Part shown: positions 17,852-27,398 of the stretch, one piece after another
How the letters are laid out: every line of letters starts with the position of its first letter
Numbering within the stretch: position 1 is the first letter of the stretch
Assembly (NCBI RefSeq): GCF_001437155.1
Contig: NZ_JQAR01000010.1
Location: 1-64,000 of the forward strand
Length of the DNA stretch: 64,000 bases
Direction: 5' to 3'
Source of the DNA: Liquorilactobacillus mali
Lineage (GTDB): Bacteria; Bacillota; Bacilli; Lactobacillales; Lactobacillaceae
Made by a program: the position numbers and the translations under genes
Notes under the pieces: model-generated
The model's database searches: none
What the model saw: only the letters and a program-made list of their open reading frames with translations
Told to the model about the DNA's origin: nothing

Positions 17852-18723
17852 TTCTTAGTCTCCTCCATATTAGTAAGATTAACGAAGAGTTTTTGCAAAT
17901 CCATCCTCTCAACAGAAACAGTATCTGGCAAGATCCGATTATCATCCAAATTACCATAAACATAATTTCCATGAATGCTTCCCAGATTCTCTTTACCTAT
18001 TATGTTGAGACCACGACAATAATCATCAACATCTTTTTGTGGTCCGGCTATCAAGTATGCCTTTTTTAATACATCTTCGACATCACCATCAATCACGATC
18101 TCCCCATGACAAAGAATAAAGACATGTTCGAGCATATTCGTGATTTCTTCAATGATATGCGTTGAGATTATAAACGTTTTTTGTGTTTTGACATAATTGT
18201 CAAGTAGCTCACGATAGAAAAGTTCACGATGATTTGCATCCAACCCTAAAATAGGTTCGTCTAAAAAAATATATCTTGCGGGGACAGCCAAAGCAATAAT
18301 CAACTTAAAAATACTTCGATAGCCTGTTGATAATTTACCGAATTTTTGCTTTACATCTAAGCCAAACTTGTTAGCTAACTCATTAGCATAATCATAATTG
18401 AATGAACCATAAAAAAGTTCCGTCAATTTGAAGATTCTCTCAATCTTCGCTCCTTCAGGATAAAGATTACGTTCACTCATCAAATAAATTTGGCCTAATG
18501 CCTCATCATGGTCAAAAACACTTTTACCATCCAATAATACATCGCCAGAATCCGAAAATATTCTGTTGGCCATGATACTTAGCAAAGTACTCTTCCCTGC
18601 ACCATTTCGTCCAAGGAGGCCATATATCTTTCCAGGTTCTAATTCTAAACTAACATCGGATAAGATTTTCTTTTTATTAAAACTTTTTTGAATATTCTTA
18701 ACTTCAATTCCCATATCAATCAA
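17848..18723 (-). CDS. ABC transporter ATP-binding protein (YtrB/BcrA-like)
   Basis: ATPase of 291 residues. Walker A GRNGAGKST is near residue 37. The signature is degenerate (LSTGYRSIFKL near 132), and Walker B IFLDEPILGLD is near 155. This weak signature is typical of the YtrB-like group, which handles envelope stress. The start overlaps the GntR regulator gene by four bases and the end overlaps the permease gene by four bases, giving a tightly coupled three-gene operon. Confidence 0.88.
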   Translation of the reverse strand: MIDMGIEVKNIQKSFNKKKILSDVSLELEPGKIYGLLGRNGAGKSTLLSIMANRIFSDSGDVLLDGKSVFDHDEALGQIYLMSERNLYPEGAKIERIFKLTELFYGSFNYDYANELANKFGLDVKQKFGKLSTGYRSIFKLIIALAVPARYIFLDEPILGLDANHRELFYRELLDNYVKTQKTFIISTHIIEEITNMLEHVFILCHGEIVIDGDVEDVLKKAYLIAGPQKDVDDYCRGLNIIGKENLGSIHGNYVYGNLDDNRILPDTVSVERMDLQKLFVNLTNMEETKK

Positions 18724-19082
18724 AACCCCCGTTTGATTAAATCTAGTAGTTCTTCCTTCGATATCTGTAACCTTTTAGCCTCATCAACAACTTGAACAAT
18801 CTTATCTTGATAAAATAATTCCCGTCGTTTCCTTACAAGTTTTTCGTATGCACCTTGAGCAACAAACATCCCAATCCCGCGCTTTTTTTCAACCAAGCCG
18901 TCACTTACCAATAGATTAATTCCCTTAAGCACTGTTGCAGGATTGATATGAAAATCCCGCGAAATTTCAGTGGTCGAAGGAATCTGCTCTTCTTCGGCAT
19001 AGTTTTTAGTAAAAATAGCTTCCTCAATCTGACTGGCGACCTGCAAATAGATTGGTTCCGTGCTGTTAAAATTAAATTGCAT
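18720..19082 (-). CDS. GntR-family regulator (YtrA subfamily)
   Basis: Small regulator of 120 residues: a winged helix with STEPIYLQVASQIEEAI at the start and FHINPATVLKGINLLVSDGLVEKKRG in the recognition region, then a short C-terminal helix. The short form without an effector domain is the YtrA type, usually repressing its own ABC operon. The ATG at 19082 follows GAGGTG. The longer frame from 19136 would place translation before a plausible -35 (TTGACA at 19141-19146), so the short start is preferred. Confidence 0.87.
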   Translation of the reverse strand: MQFNFNSTEPIYLQVASQIEEAIFTKNYAEEEQIPSTTEISRDFHINPATVLKGINLLVSDGLVEKKRGIGMFVAQGAYEKLVRKRRELFYQDKIVQVVDEAKRLQISKEELLDLIKRGF

Positions 19083-19142
19083 CTTTTTCACCTCATCATC
19101 ATCAACCGTAAACTCAAGGATACTAACTTTAGTCATTAATTG

Positions 19143-20936
19143 TCAAATCTTCTTTAGTACAATCCTTTGATACATGAAGAGCACTATGAAATAGTATAGT
19201 AGATATAATACGGCAAATATCGTAAATGGCAGCCAAATACCATAGTATGGATTAATCAGTATCCCCTTAAACAAGTTCAAGCCAATTAAAACATGTACAA
19301 CACCTACAACTGCCGGTAAAACGAACAATATTCCAATTTCCTTAGCAATTGCTCCTTGCAGTAATGACTTACGCACGCCCAATTTAGCCAACATCGAATA
19401 CCTTCTGACATCTTCAAATGCACCTGAGAGAATTTTAAACATCAAGCAGCTTGCTAACATTGCCAAAAAAGCAATTCCAAGGAAGATTCCCATAAACTCT
19501 AGTCCTGAATAAAGTGGCTTTACCACATAAATTTTTGCATCATAGTTTCCCTGAATCGCATCTGTCCTATCTTTCTGTTTACTTTTTGCATATTCAAGAT
19601 TTGAGATTTGCGAAAGAATACTCTGTGCATCAGGTGTATCTTTTGCTCTAAAGAATAAAGCAGTCTGTTGTTGCCCCTGAATTGCAGTAAATTTTTGTGC
19701 ATCTACGAGCACGACCTGCCTGTTAGGCTGTATGCTCTCTGTAAATTTTTGCAATGGATAGCTGTCTTTTTTGAGTTCAGCAACACTTAACTTTGCATAA
19801 CTTGAAGTAAAACTTTTGCTATTAAATTTAACAGTTTGAAATGGCTGTTTTTCAAACTGTGTTTCTTCGAAATAAACAGCATTTCCCGAAACCTTATATG
19901 AATAACTTGATTGCTGTTCAATGTCTAATTTTTTGATTAGGGTCCGTTGTTTCGAAGTTGGCTGGAATAGGCCAAAGGTATATGCAGATTGTGCTTCTGC
20001 CGTCTTGTCTGTAATATTATTGAAACCAATACCCGTTGTTATCGCACCGAGTGCTAGTGCCAATAGCATTGTAACTACTGTTAAAATTTTGGTATAGTCG
20101 TGTACTCGAAACTCTAGTTGTCCCAAAGTAAATCCATTTAAGTTTTTCTTTGCTAAGTTTGTTTTACGCAACAAACTAATTCCAACTGTCACAATCGAAT
20201 TAAAGACAAAAAATGTTCCAAAGGTAATTGTAAATAAACTAATCGGAATGGTCTTACTCCCATATTTAACTGCATTTTGGATTACCCCATATCCAATCGT
20301 GAGCAAAATAATACCAATTAGAGCTTGGATAAACTGCATCCACATAGGAAGCTGTTTTTTTGCAGCTTTTTGCTGACTCTTTAATAATTTGAGTGCAGGT
20401 TTCCTTGTCATTAAGAAAGTATTGTAAATTGCTGCCAAGAAGAATAGACCAAGATATAGGATGAAGGTCCAAAGAATTGCTTTCCACCAAATGGGTGCAT
20501 AATATCTTGCAGTTAAGCCTAAAGACTTTATAACGATATTTTGCATTCCTGTACTCAACACAATGCCAACAATAACACCAACGACTGTCGATAAAAAACC
20601 AATCAACATTGTTTCTATCCAAATTAATTGTCCAATTTTCCCCTTGCGTGCTCCCAACATCATGAATAATCCATAATCTCTTTGCCGCATACTTAACAAG
20701 AAATTGTTTGCATAGTTAATATATACAAGCGTGATCAACGTTAATAAGATAGAACCAAAGGCAAATATATATCCTATCATGCTGACTATTGCACCATTTT
20801 CTTTCAAGTATCTTCCATTCGTTGAGAGTGTCTCAAACAAATAAAAAATGGAGCTTGAAATTACCAATCCTGAAAAAAGTACTAAGTAATCTTTCCAACG
20901 ATTTTTAATACCATTTACCGCTAACTTTTGTAGCAT
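19143..20936 (-). CDS. BceB-type ABC transporter permease
   Basis: Permease of 597 residues. Four membrane segments occupy the N-terminal half with FtsX-like spacing, then further segments near 200-310. An external domain of about 170 residues (about 315-490) follows, rich in Gln, Lys and Phe, and three C-terminal segments close the protein. This is the architecture of BceB/VraG-like permeases that protect against or sense lipid II-binding peptides such as bacitracin. It follows the ATPase gene by 17 bases. No BceRS-type kinase and regulator are beside it, which is unusual for this family. Confidence 0.85.
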   Translation of the reverse strand: MLQKLAVNGIKNRWKDYLVLFSGLVISSSIFYLFETLSTNGRYLKENGAIVSMIGYIFAFGSILLTLITLVYINYANNFLLSMRQRDYGLFMMLGARKGKIGQLIWIETMLIGFLSTVVGVIVGIVLSTGMQNIVIKSLGLTARYYAPIWWKAILWTFILYLGLFFLAAIYNTFLMTRKPALKLLKSQQKAAKKQLPMWMQFIQALIGIILLTIGYGVIQNAVKYGSKTIPISLFTITFGTFFVFNSIVTVGISLLRKTNLAKKNLNGFTLGQLEFRVHDYTKILTVVTMLLALALGAITTGIGFNNITDKTAEAQSAYTFGLFQPTSKQRTLIKKLDIEQQSSYSYKVSGNAVYFEETQFEKQPFQTVKFNSKSFTSSYAKLSVAELKKDSYPLQKFTESIQPNRQVVLVDAQKFTAIQGQQQTALFFRAKDTPDAQSILSQISNLEYAKSKQKDRTDAIQGNYDAKIYVVKPLYSGLEFMGIFLGIAFLAMLASCLMFKILSGAFEDVRRYSMLAKLGVRKSLLQGAIAKEIGILFVLPAVVGVVHVLIGLNLFKGILINPYYGIWLPFTIFAVLYLLYYFIVLFMYQRIVLKKI

Positions 20937-20953
20937 TAATTCTCCCCCCCACT

Positions 20954-21712
20954 CTATTGCTCAAACGTTCCTAAAAGGTCTAAGACCTCTTGGTAGAAAT
21001 TACTCCGATTTTGATTATCTTCTCTGATTAGTTCACGTTCAATCCTGCCATCTTTAATAAAAATTATTCTTTTGCAAAAACTTGCTGAAAAGGCATCATG
21101 GGTAACCATCAAAATTGAAGTTCCCATATTTTTATTGACTTCTGACATAAGCTCCAATAATTCGCGGGCAGACTTTGAATCAAGTGCCCCTGTTGGTTCA
21201 TCACCAAATAAAATTGCTGGATTATGTACCAAAGCTCGCGCGCACGCAACTCTTTGCTTTTGCCCACCGGAAAGTTCACTTGGATACTTTTTTAATAGCT
21301 CAAAGATACCAAGTTCACTAGCAACCTTTGTTATAATCGCATCAATCCTCTTAGCTGAGACTCCTTGTAAAGATAGCGGCAAGCCTATATTTTCTGCAGC
21401 AGTTAAATTCTCAAGAAGGTTAAAGTCCTGAAAGATGAATCCAATTCTACTAGCACGAAAATCAGCAAGTGCATTTCCTTTTAACTTTGCTATTTCTTCG
21501 CCCTTTATCTTTACTGAACCACTAGTTGGCTTGTCAAAAGTTGCAAGCATGTTCAAAAGAGTTGTTTTTCCTGAACCAGAAGCTCCCATGATTCCAACAA
21601 ATTCTCCATCTTTGACACTAAAATTAACTGCTTTTAATGCTTCATATTGTTTTTCATTCTTTTTACCATATATTTTTCTCAGATTATTGACTTCGATAAT
21701 TGTTTCTTGCAT
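20954..21712 (-). CDS. BceA-type ABC transporter ATP-binding protein
   Basis: ATPase of 252 residues, the standard length of BceA/SalX proteins. Walker A GASGSGKTT is near residue 41, the signature LSGGQKQR near 144, and Walker B ILFGDEPTGALD near 164. The ATG at 21712 follows GGAGG. The longer frame includes this site in its coding part and was rejected. The partner permease follows. A role in peptide antibiotic detoxification or sensing is inferred from family membership. Confidence 0.92.
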   Translation of the reverse strand: MQETIIEVNNLRKIYGKKNEKQYEALKAVNFSVKDGEFVGIMGASGSGKTTLLNMLATFDKPTSGSVKIKGEEIAKLKGNALADFRASRIGFIFQDFNLLENLTAAENIGLPLSLQGVSAKRIDAIITKVASELGIFELLKKYPSELSGGQKQRVACARALVHNPAILFGDEPTGALDSKSARELLELMSEVNKNMGTSILMVTHDAFSASFCKRIIFIKDGRIERELIREDNQNRSNFYQEVLDLLGTFEQ

Positions 21713-21731
21713 CCTTATCTCCTCCATTTTT

Positions 21732-21761
21732 GTTAATCGGTTAATCACTTGTGTAACTAAC
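21732..21761. promoter_or_regulatory. Repeats between promoter and start of the BceA-type gene
   Basis: GTTAATC occurs twice in tandem (21732-21738 and 21740-21746). The second copy begins an imperfect inverted repeat that runs to 21761 (GTTAATCAC with GTAACTAAC). The position, just downstream of the -10, suggests a repressor operator. No known regulator was matched. Confidence 0.35.
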
Positions 21762-21788
21762 CATATCACTAACGAACTGTTGAGTCAA
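21760..21788 (-). promoter_or_regulatory. Promoter of the BceAB-type operon
   Basis: On the minus strand TTGACT (21783-21788) and TATGGT (21760-21765) are 17 bases apart, about 48 bases before the ATPase start codon. Confidence 0.6.
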
Positions 21789-21797
21789 TCAAAAAAA

Positions 21798-21833
21798 GGG
21801 ATTAGGTCAAAAATTGAATTTTGATCTAATCCC
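21798..21833 (-). terminator. Terminator hairpin upstream of the BceAB-type operon
   Basis: Arms GGGATTAGGTCAAAA and TTTTGATCTAATCCC pair fully and are flanked by A and T runs. It ends transcription arriving from the chemoreceptor gene. Member of the dispersed hairpin family. Confidence 0.85.
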
Positions 21834-21890
21834 TTATTGATTCTAAATAACCAAAGTATATTTCATAAATTAAGCAGTTAAAAACAACTA

Positions 21891-21922
21891 GCAGGCTCTT
21901 TGCTCATGAGCAAAGAGCCTGC
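21891..21922. repeat. Perfect 32-base palindrome
   Basis: Two 16-base arms (GCAGGCTCTTTGCTCA and its exact complement) meet without any loop. It lies between the chemoreceptor stop codon and the family terminator. On the minus strand a TTGTTTTT stretch begins about five bases after the arm. It may therefore be a first terminator for the chemoreceptor gene, or a protein-binding or cruciform site. Confidence 0.7.
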
Positions 21923-22029
21923 CACATTCGAAATCTAGCGACTTTATTACATTTCCTGCCTTTTTTAATCACAAGAAAATTATAAAATCTACCGCAAAAA
22001 AGACGTAGTACTTCATCATAATGAATATC

Positions 22030-24081
22030 CTATTTTATGATTTTGAACTTCTCGGCCAAATTCGTTTTTAATTTCTTTGAACTGTTCTGTAATTCTGCAA
22101 CATTACCTGTAAATTCTTCCATTGTTGCCAAAACCTCCTCGGAATTGGCTGAAACTTCCTCAGTTCCGGCAGCATTCTCTTCGGTCGAGGCAGAAATACT
22201 TTCTAAATTACTTAAAACACGAGTTTGAATCTCTTCAATACTCTTACTTGCAGTTTCTACATCTTCAATCTTCTTAGCAACATCCTTATTTTTGTTAAAG
22301 ACTTGCCTTGATGAATCAATTGCTTCCTTTATCAGAGCTGATTGCTTCTCTCCACCCGCTAAAGATTCATTGGTCTGTTGTGCCATCTCTGCAGACTGCT
22401 CAGTGATCATTCCGATTATTTTTTCAATTTCATTTGTTGATTCTTTGGTCTGTTCTGAGAGTTTCCTAATCTCACTAGCGACAACTGAGAACCCCTTTCC
22501 GGCTTCCCCAGCACTTGCAGCCTCGATCGAGGCATTTAGAGCCAGCAAGTTCGTCTGCTGTGAAATCCCATTTATTACACTTATTATTTTATCAATATTC
22601 TTAACATCTTCATTCATTTCGTTCATTGCATGATTTAATTTCTTCATTCTTGCCAATTCCTGGTTCCAATTACTATCGACATTTCCTGCAGCTTTGATAC
22701 TCTCGCTATTCAAATCAGATGCCTCTGTCGATTTTTGAGTCATCTCAGTTACATTTCCCCGTAATTCTTGTACAACCTTAGATAAGCCTTTTACCTGTTC
22801 CACACTCTTTCCAGTTTCTTGTGCCTGAACACTGGTCACTTCCGCGATTCCCGTGATCGTTTTTGAAACTTCTTCTGTTGCCGTTTCAGTCTGTTGTGCC
22901 AAAGTAAACAATGTATCCGACTTTTGAGCAACATTGTCGCCTTCTTGCTGGATTTTTACGATAAGTTCAGAAATCGAATTAACCATCTTATTAAAGCTTG
23001 CACTTAAAATTTGAATTTCATTCCCCGATTCATCAGGTTTTATCATGGACTTTGTAGCTCTGAATAATTTAGCATTATTTAATTTTTTGTTATCAATTAT
23101 TTCCAGCTCTCCATTCCCAGCCTTTTCAAAGTAGTCTTTTAAGTCACGGAAAACTTGCTTGATTATTTTTGTTGTCATAATCGATATCACAATAACGGCG
23201 ACAACCATGATTAATGAAATAACGATTGAATTTCTTACTAGTGCACCTAACTCCAGATTCAATTCACTTGCTTTTGTTTGCGCAACAGCAAAGGTTTGGT
23301 TGCTATCTCCCTTATCAAAATAAGCTTCTTGAATTTTTGACTGTCCCTTAGGAAGTACGCTACCCTTTGTCTTCGAAGAACCCACGACTGCCTTAAATAG
23401 AGCTGTCTTCTTAATATTTTTACCAATTAACTTTTTATTTTTTGAAGCAACTACAATGCCATCATCCGAAACTAGCATCACGTTACCAGTACGTCCAACC
23501 TTCGTATTTTCTATACCACTCTGGACGATGCTGTATGAAACATTGAAAGATAACACTCCCACCTGTCCATATTTATTTTTTATAACCTTAGATACACTTG
23601 TCGTATATTGATTTGTCTTAGCCGTAGCAGTTAAAAAAGGTTTTGAAAAAAAAGTTGCACCATTTTTTGTTATAGCTCCTTTAAACCATGGTCGAACTGT
23701 TGGATCGAAATTACTCGTCAACTTGTTACTGTTAGCTACAAAATCACCATTTTTCTCTGAGAAGATAGCGCCTTCAATTATCTTATTACTATCTTCAGCA
23801 CTTCTGATACTTTCCTTAATGGCCTTTAAATCGAATTTTTCTTTAAAAGCCTTTTGCTTTGCAATTCCATCTAAGGCATCACTAGCTTGTTTCGTTAATT
23901 CTTTTCGTGTACTTATCGCAGTATTAACCGCACCAGTTTTACTGGCATCGTTTCTTTGCACTAATAAGCTATATGTATTAACATACGAGCTCAGCAACAT
24001 AACCAAGATTGGTGTGATTGTTACAAAAATTAAGACCGCTGCACACACACGCCCGATACTTTTATTTTTTCCCTTTGTCAT
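22030..24081 (-). CDS. Methyl-accepting chemotaxis protein with Cache sensor domain
   Basis: Transmembrane chemoreceptor of 683 residues. The first membrane segment spans about residues 12-34, and an external Cache-type domain follows, with VRPWFKGAI and the [17 protein letters not shown] block. The second membrane segment is near 278-302. A HAMP-like linker and a long coiled-coil signalling domain complete the protein. The signalling tip shows [20 protein letters not shown] and the following [18 protein letters not shown]. The usual arginine in EAARAGEAG is replaced (EAASAGEAG). The ATG at 24081 follows GGAGGGG. A sigma-28-like promoter lies upstream. It implies a chemotaxis system and a motile host. 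Confidence 0.93.
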   Translation of the reverse strand: MTKGKNKSIGRVCAAVLIFVTITPILVMLLSSYVNTYSLLVQRNDASKTGAVNTAISTRKELTKQASDALDGIAKQKAFKEKFDLKAIKESIRSAEDSNKIIEGAIFSEKNGDFVANSNKLTSNFDPTVRPWFKGAITKNGATFFSKPFLTATAKTNQYTTSVSKVIKNKYGQVGVLSFNVSYSIVQSGIENTKVGRTGNVMLVSDDGIVVASKNKKLIGKNIKKTALFKAVVGSSKTKGSVLPKGQSKIQEAYFDKGDSNQTFAVAQTKASELNLELGALVRNSIVISLIMVVAVIVISIMTTKIIKQVFRDLKDYFEKAGNGELEIIDNKKLNNAKLFRATKSMIKPDESGNEIQILSASFNKMVNSISELIVKIQQEGDNVAQKSDTLFTLAQQTETATEEVSKTITGIAEVTSVQAQETGKSVEQVKGLSKVVQELRGNVTEMTQKSTEASDLNSESIKAAGNVDSNWNQELARMKKLNHAMNEMNEDVKNIDKIISVINGISQQTNLLALNASIEAASAGEAGKGFSVVASEIRKLSEQTKESTNEIEKIIGMITEQSAEMAQQTNESLAGGEKQSALIKEAIDSSRQVFNKNKDVAKKIEDVETASKSIEEIQTRVLSNLESISASTEENAAGTEEVSANSEEVLATMEEFTGNVAELQNSSKKLKTNLAEKFKIIK

Positions 24082-24126
24082 TACTGCATTCCCCTCCAAA
24101 ATTTTAGGTTTTTAGTTCTATTGTTT

Positions 24127-24153
24127 TGAATCGGAAAAAAAGCAGGACATTTA
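24127..24153 (-). promoter_or_regulatory. Putative sigma-28 (flagellar) promoter of the chemoreceptor gene
   Basis: On the minus strand TAAA (24150-24153) is followed after 14 bases by TCCGATTC, close to the sigma-D/FliA consensus TAAA-N14-16-GCCGATAT. The distance to the start codon is about 45 bases. The -35 part lies within the loop of the preceding ABC operon terminator. Confidence 0.6.
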
Positions 24154-24171
24154 AGTATGTCCTGCTTTTTA
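24134..24171 (-). terminator. Terminator after the NatAB-like operon
   Basis: On the minus strand AAAAAGCAGGACAT and ATGTCCTGCTTTTTTT form a stem with a five- to six-base loop and a T-run. It lies about 20 bases after the permease stop codon. Confidence 0.88.
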
Positions 24172-24191
24172 TTGCAATAAATCTAAAATAT

Positions 24192-25412
24192 TTATTTAAT
24201 TTTACTTGCTCGTTTGAAACTGTTGATAATACCAACATCGTCCGTCTGTAAAATCAATCCTGAATATAACCTGCCAACATATATTGCTAAGCCAAAAGTC
24301 GCAGCTAACAATACGAGTAATGATAATCCCACTTGAATAAAGCTGACATCACTGTATATCAAACGCATTGGCATAAAGAACGATGAGATAAATGGAATGA
24401 AGGATGCGACTTTTACAATAATGTTATTCGCATTTTGGCCAAATACCAATGATCCGATAAATCCAACCAGGACAACATAGAGCACTGGCTGGACCGCCTT
24501 TGAAGTATCTTCGGGACGAACAACGAGTGCCCCGCATAATGCTGCCAAAATTGTAAAAATAATTACCCCCAACAAAACATAAATCAAATTAACTGATAAC
24601 AGATTGCTTACTACTTTACCAATCATTGTATTATATTCTGCGAACATTTTTTTGGAAATTTCCATTTTTGGTAAAATCAGATACATGGCTCCCCCGCCAA
24701 CCAGATAAATCAAAAGATGCGTTGCAATTACAGCAAAAGTTCCAAGTATTTTACCGTAAAAATATCTCTGAGCCGGCATACTAGAAAACACCATTTCCAT
24801 AATTTTTGTTCCTTTTTCGGATGCAATATCTTGCGCTACAGTTGTCGTATAGGTAATCAAGATAAAATACATCAGAAAAATTGTAATTGTGAATGAAATG
24901 GTTTTGATTGTTTCGTCAGACTCTCCTTTTTTAGATACCTGCTGCTCTAAAATTGCTTGTCTTGCGAGTGCTTTTAGTTGTCCCGATGTCAGTTGTGCCT
25001 CTAGGACATTTAGATTCTGCTGATTTACCTGCAGTACTTGCTGAAAATGAGTTTTTTGTGTAATACTGAGTTTTTCTTTTCCAACATATTTGGCTGACAA
25101 TTGACTATTTTTTTGATTGACTACCAAATAGCCCTTTATTTTTTCTTTTTTTAATGCATTTTGAGCACTCTTTTGTGAATGATACTTAAGTGTCATTTCG
25201 TCTTTATCATACCTTAGCTGTTTAGCTATTTTCTTATTAGTTGAAACAATTGCAATCTGATCACTGCTACTCTCACCAAGTGTACTGCTTAAATAGCCAA
25301 ATCCAAATGAGATAAAGATAAATATAAAGGGTGATATTACAAGCAAAATGAAACTCCAGCTCTTAACCTGTCTTCTATACGTCTCCATAAGAACTAATAA
25401 AATCTGTTTCAT
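24192..25412 (-). CDS. ABC-2 type exporter permease (NatB-like)
   Basis: Permease of 406 residues. One N-terminal membrane segment (about 20-42) is followed by an external domain of about 130 residues with Lys- and Gln-rich sequence, then five or six membrane segments from about residue 175. This is the NatB/YhaP layout of ABC-2 exporters for sodium, drugs or other small molecules. The start codon comes one base after the ATPase stop codon, so translation is coupled. The substrate is not known. Confidence 0.85.
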   Translation of the reverse strand: MKQILLVLMETYRRQVKSWSFILLVISPFIFIFISFGFGYLSSTLGESSSDQIAIVSTNKKIAKQLRYDKDEMTLKYHSQKSAQNALKKEKIKGYLVVNQKNSQLSAKYVGKEKLSITQKTHFQQVLQVNQQNLNVLEAQLTSGQLKALARQAILEQQVSKKGESDETIKTISFTITIFLMYFILITYTTTVAQDIASEKGTKIMEMVFSSMPAQRYFYGKILGTFAVIATHLLIYLVGGGAMYLILPKMEISKKMFAEYNTMIGKVVSNLLSVNLIYVLLGVIIFTILAALCGALVVRPEDTSKAVQPVLYVVLVGFIGSLVFGQNANNIIVKVASFIPFISSFFMPMRLIYSDVSFIQVGLSLLVLLAATFGLAIYVGRLYSGLILQTDDVGIINSFKRASKIK

Positions 25413-25413
25413 C

Positions 25414-26301
25414 TCACTTACCCGCCTTCATTTTAAATATTTCATTCAATGTTGGCGGTTGCTGATCAAAGGTTTTTACATAATGTCCGCCCGTAACTTC
25501 ATTAAATATTTCTTTACCGTATTTTTCATCTTCAATATCTAAGCGATACGTTCCAAACTTAGTTTTCTCCACAGCTGTCACATGGGCCAAGTTTTGGAGC
25601 TCCTCTTGCGTCATTTCAGTTTGTACAAAAATTCTGGTACTTCCGAAACTAAGACGCAGTGCTTGAATCTCACCATCTAAAACTACTTGTCCAGCGCTGA
25701 TCATTACAAGTTTGTCACAAAGTTCCTCAACATTAGTCATGTCGTGATCAGAAAAAATAATTGTCGCACCTCGCTTTTTTTCAGCTAAAATGACTTCCTT
25801 TAATAAATCAGTATTAACCGGATCTAGACCGCTAAAAGGTTCATCCAAAATGATCAGCATTGGTTGATGGATTAGTGTACATATTAATTGTACCTTTTGC
25901 TGATTTCCTTTAGACAAGCTTTTTATTTTATCATCTATTTTCCCCTTAACCTCAAGCTTATCCATCCATTTAAGCAATTCTTTTCGTGTGACATTTGCAG
26001 CCATCCCCTTTAAGCTTGCCAAAAATCTAACTTGTTGAAAGACCGTCAGCTTCGGCATTAGGCTTCTTTCTTCTGGTAAGTAGCCGATACTCTTATATGT
26101 TTTATCCGTGATTTGAGTATCGTCAAATACTATTGAGCCGTCAGACTTAACAAAATTCAAAATACTATGAAAAATCGTTGTTTTTCCTGCCCCATTCTTG
26201 CCAATCAGTCCAGTAATCTCACCTGAATCCGCAGAAAAGTTAATATCTTTCAAAACCTGTTTATTCCCAAAGTTCTTACTTAATTGGGTTATTTTTAACA
26301 T
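25414..26301 (-). CDS. ABC transporter ATP-binding protein (NatA-like)
   Basis: ATPase of 295 residues. Walker A is GKNGAGKTT near residue 36, the signature is LSKGNQQKVQ near 132, and Walker B is LIILDEPFSGLDPV near 152. The variant LSKGNQQK signature and the C-terminal extension of about 80 residues match NatA/YhaQ-type exporters. It is the first gene of a two-gene operon with the permease downstream. An AT-rich gap of 67 bases separates it from the LysR gene. Confidence 0.88.
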   Translation of the reverse strand: MLKITQLSKNFGNKQVLKDINFSADSGEITGLIGKNGAGKTTIFHSILNFVKSDGSIVFDDTQITDKTYKSIGYLPEERSLMPKLTVFQQVRFLASLKGMAANVTRKELLKWMDKLEVKGKIDDKIKSLSKGNQQKVQLICTLIHQPMLIILDEPFSGLDPVNTDLLKEVILAEKKRGATIIFSDHDMTNVEELCDKLVMISAGQVVLDGEIQALRLSFGSTRIFVQTEMTQEELQNLAHVTAVEKTKFGTYRLDIEDEKYGKEIFNEVTGGHYVKTFDQQPPTLNEIFKMKAGK

Positions 26302-26368
26302 CTACTTGCCCCTTATCTTCTATAAATATTATGTATTCCTAACACTATACCGATATTTAACTTTTTTT

Positions 26369-27259
26369 TCACTCGTTTTTAATAAGTGTTTCCCTAATAT
26401 TGTCTAGAATAGACTGTTGCAACTTATTGAAAACATGCGACCGCCGATAAGCAATACTCGTTACGAACATAGGAACATCTGTATCCAACAATTCAACTTT
26501 GACAATATCTTCACGCGTGGGATTCACAACTGCTGTCAAGAATCCTATTCCAACCCCATCAGCAATCAGGTTCATCAAACTGTGTGTGCCATTCGACCTG
26601 AAAACAATGTGTGGTCGAAAATAGTTACGTGCAGCGAGCAAATCAAATGCATGATTATGCACAAATCCATTTTTGAACAACACAAAATCTTCACCTCTTA
26701 GATCTTTGAACCACACTTTTTTTCTTTGTGCCAATGGATGGTTTCTAGCTACAAATATCTCAAAAGGTTGGCGATCAAATTCCTCTGTCATAATTAATTC
26801 ATCACTTAATGGATCAATTGAACCCAGCAATGCCATATCAATTTCGCCATTTTGTAGTGCTTTCAAAGTTGTTCTTGAGCCATACTCCATTGTCTGAATC
26901 TTGTCTAATAAACCAACTTTTTTTAAATTTTTAGCAACTCTAGGAAAATAATTGTTTTCAATAATAGGTGGCAGTCCCATTGACAGCATTTTTAACCGAC
27001 TACTCGTAATTTCTTTTTGAGCCAAATTATAATGCAGCAGCATCCTCTTAGCATGATTTAATAATTGCTCCCCACTATCAGTTATCATTAATCCTCCTTG
27101 CGCACGATGCCTGATAATTAAGCGTGAATTAACTTCTTCTTCCAATCTCTTTAGTGCAAAAGTGATTGTGGGCTGGCTAACTCCAAATTCTTGCGCAACT
27201 TTTGAAAAATTTTTAATTTCTGTCAGCCTTATAAAATATTCAAGATCCCTCGTGTTCAT
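26369..27259 (-). CDS. mleR: LysR-family regulator, likely of malolactic genes
   Basis: LysR-type activator of 296 residues. The N-terminal helix-turn-helix shows EYFIRLTEIKNFSKVAQEFG and SQPTITFALKRLEEEV. The rest is a two-lobed effector-binding domain. The ATG at 27259 is preceded by AGGAGG. The longer frame has no such site. It is transcribed divergently from the malolactic enzyme gene, the same arrangement as mleR-mleA in wine lactobacilli, where malate is the inducer. The gene name rests on this synteny. Confidence 0.85.
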   Translation of the reverse strand: MNTRDLEYFIRLTEIKNFSKVAQEFGVSQPTITFALKRLEEEVNSRLIIRHRAQGGLMITDSGEQLLNHAKRMLLHYNLAQKEITSSRLKMLSMGLPPIIENNYFPRVAKNLKKVGLLDKIQTMEYGSRTTLKALQNGEIDMALLGSIDPLSDELIMTEEFDRQPFEIFVARNHPLAQRKKVWFKDLRGEDFVLFKNGFVHNHAFDLLAARNYFRPHIVFRSNGTHSLMNLIADGVGIGFLTAVVNPTREDIVKVELLDTDVPMFVTSIAYRRSHVFNKLQQSILDNIRETLIKNE

Positions 27260-27334
27260 AAAAAGTTCCTCCTCCCCTTGATAAAGCAGCATTCTAAAAC
27301 TCATTATAAGAAATTATTATTAAAAAAATATTTT

Positions 27335-27364
27335 TTGACTATAAAAAACCAATAGATCTATTCT
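27335..27364 (+). promoter_or_regulatory. mleA promoter with palindromic operator
   Basis: TTGACT (27335-27340) and TATTCT (27359-27364) are 18 bases apart on the plus strand. Within the spacer lies the perfect palindrome AATAGATCTATT (27351-27362), which overlaps the -10. A LysR-type activator site in this divergent region is expected, and this palindrome is one candidate. The weak -10 fits an activated promoter. Confidence 0.45.
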
Positions 27365-27398
27365 ATGTATATCTTAACAAAAGGAAGGTCTAAATAAC

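Noticed and set aside
21435-21824. A 129-residue plus-strand frame upstream of the BceA-type gene
   Set aside because: It is antisense to the ATPase gene and its promoter and includes the terminator hairpin.
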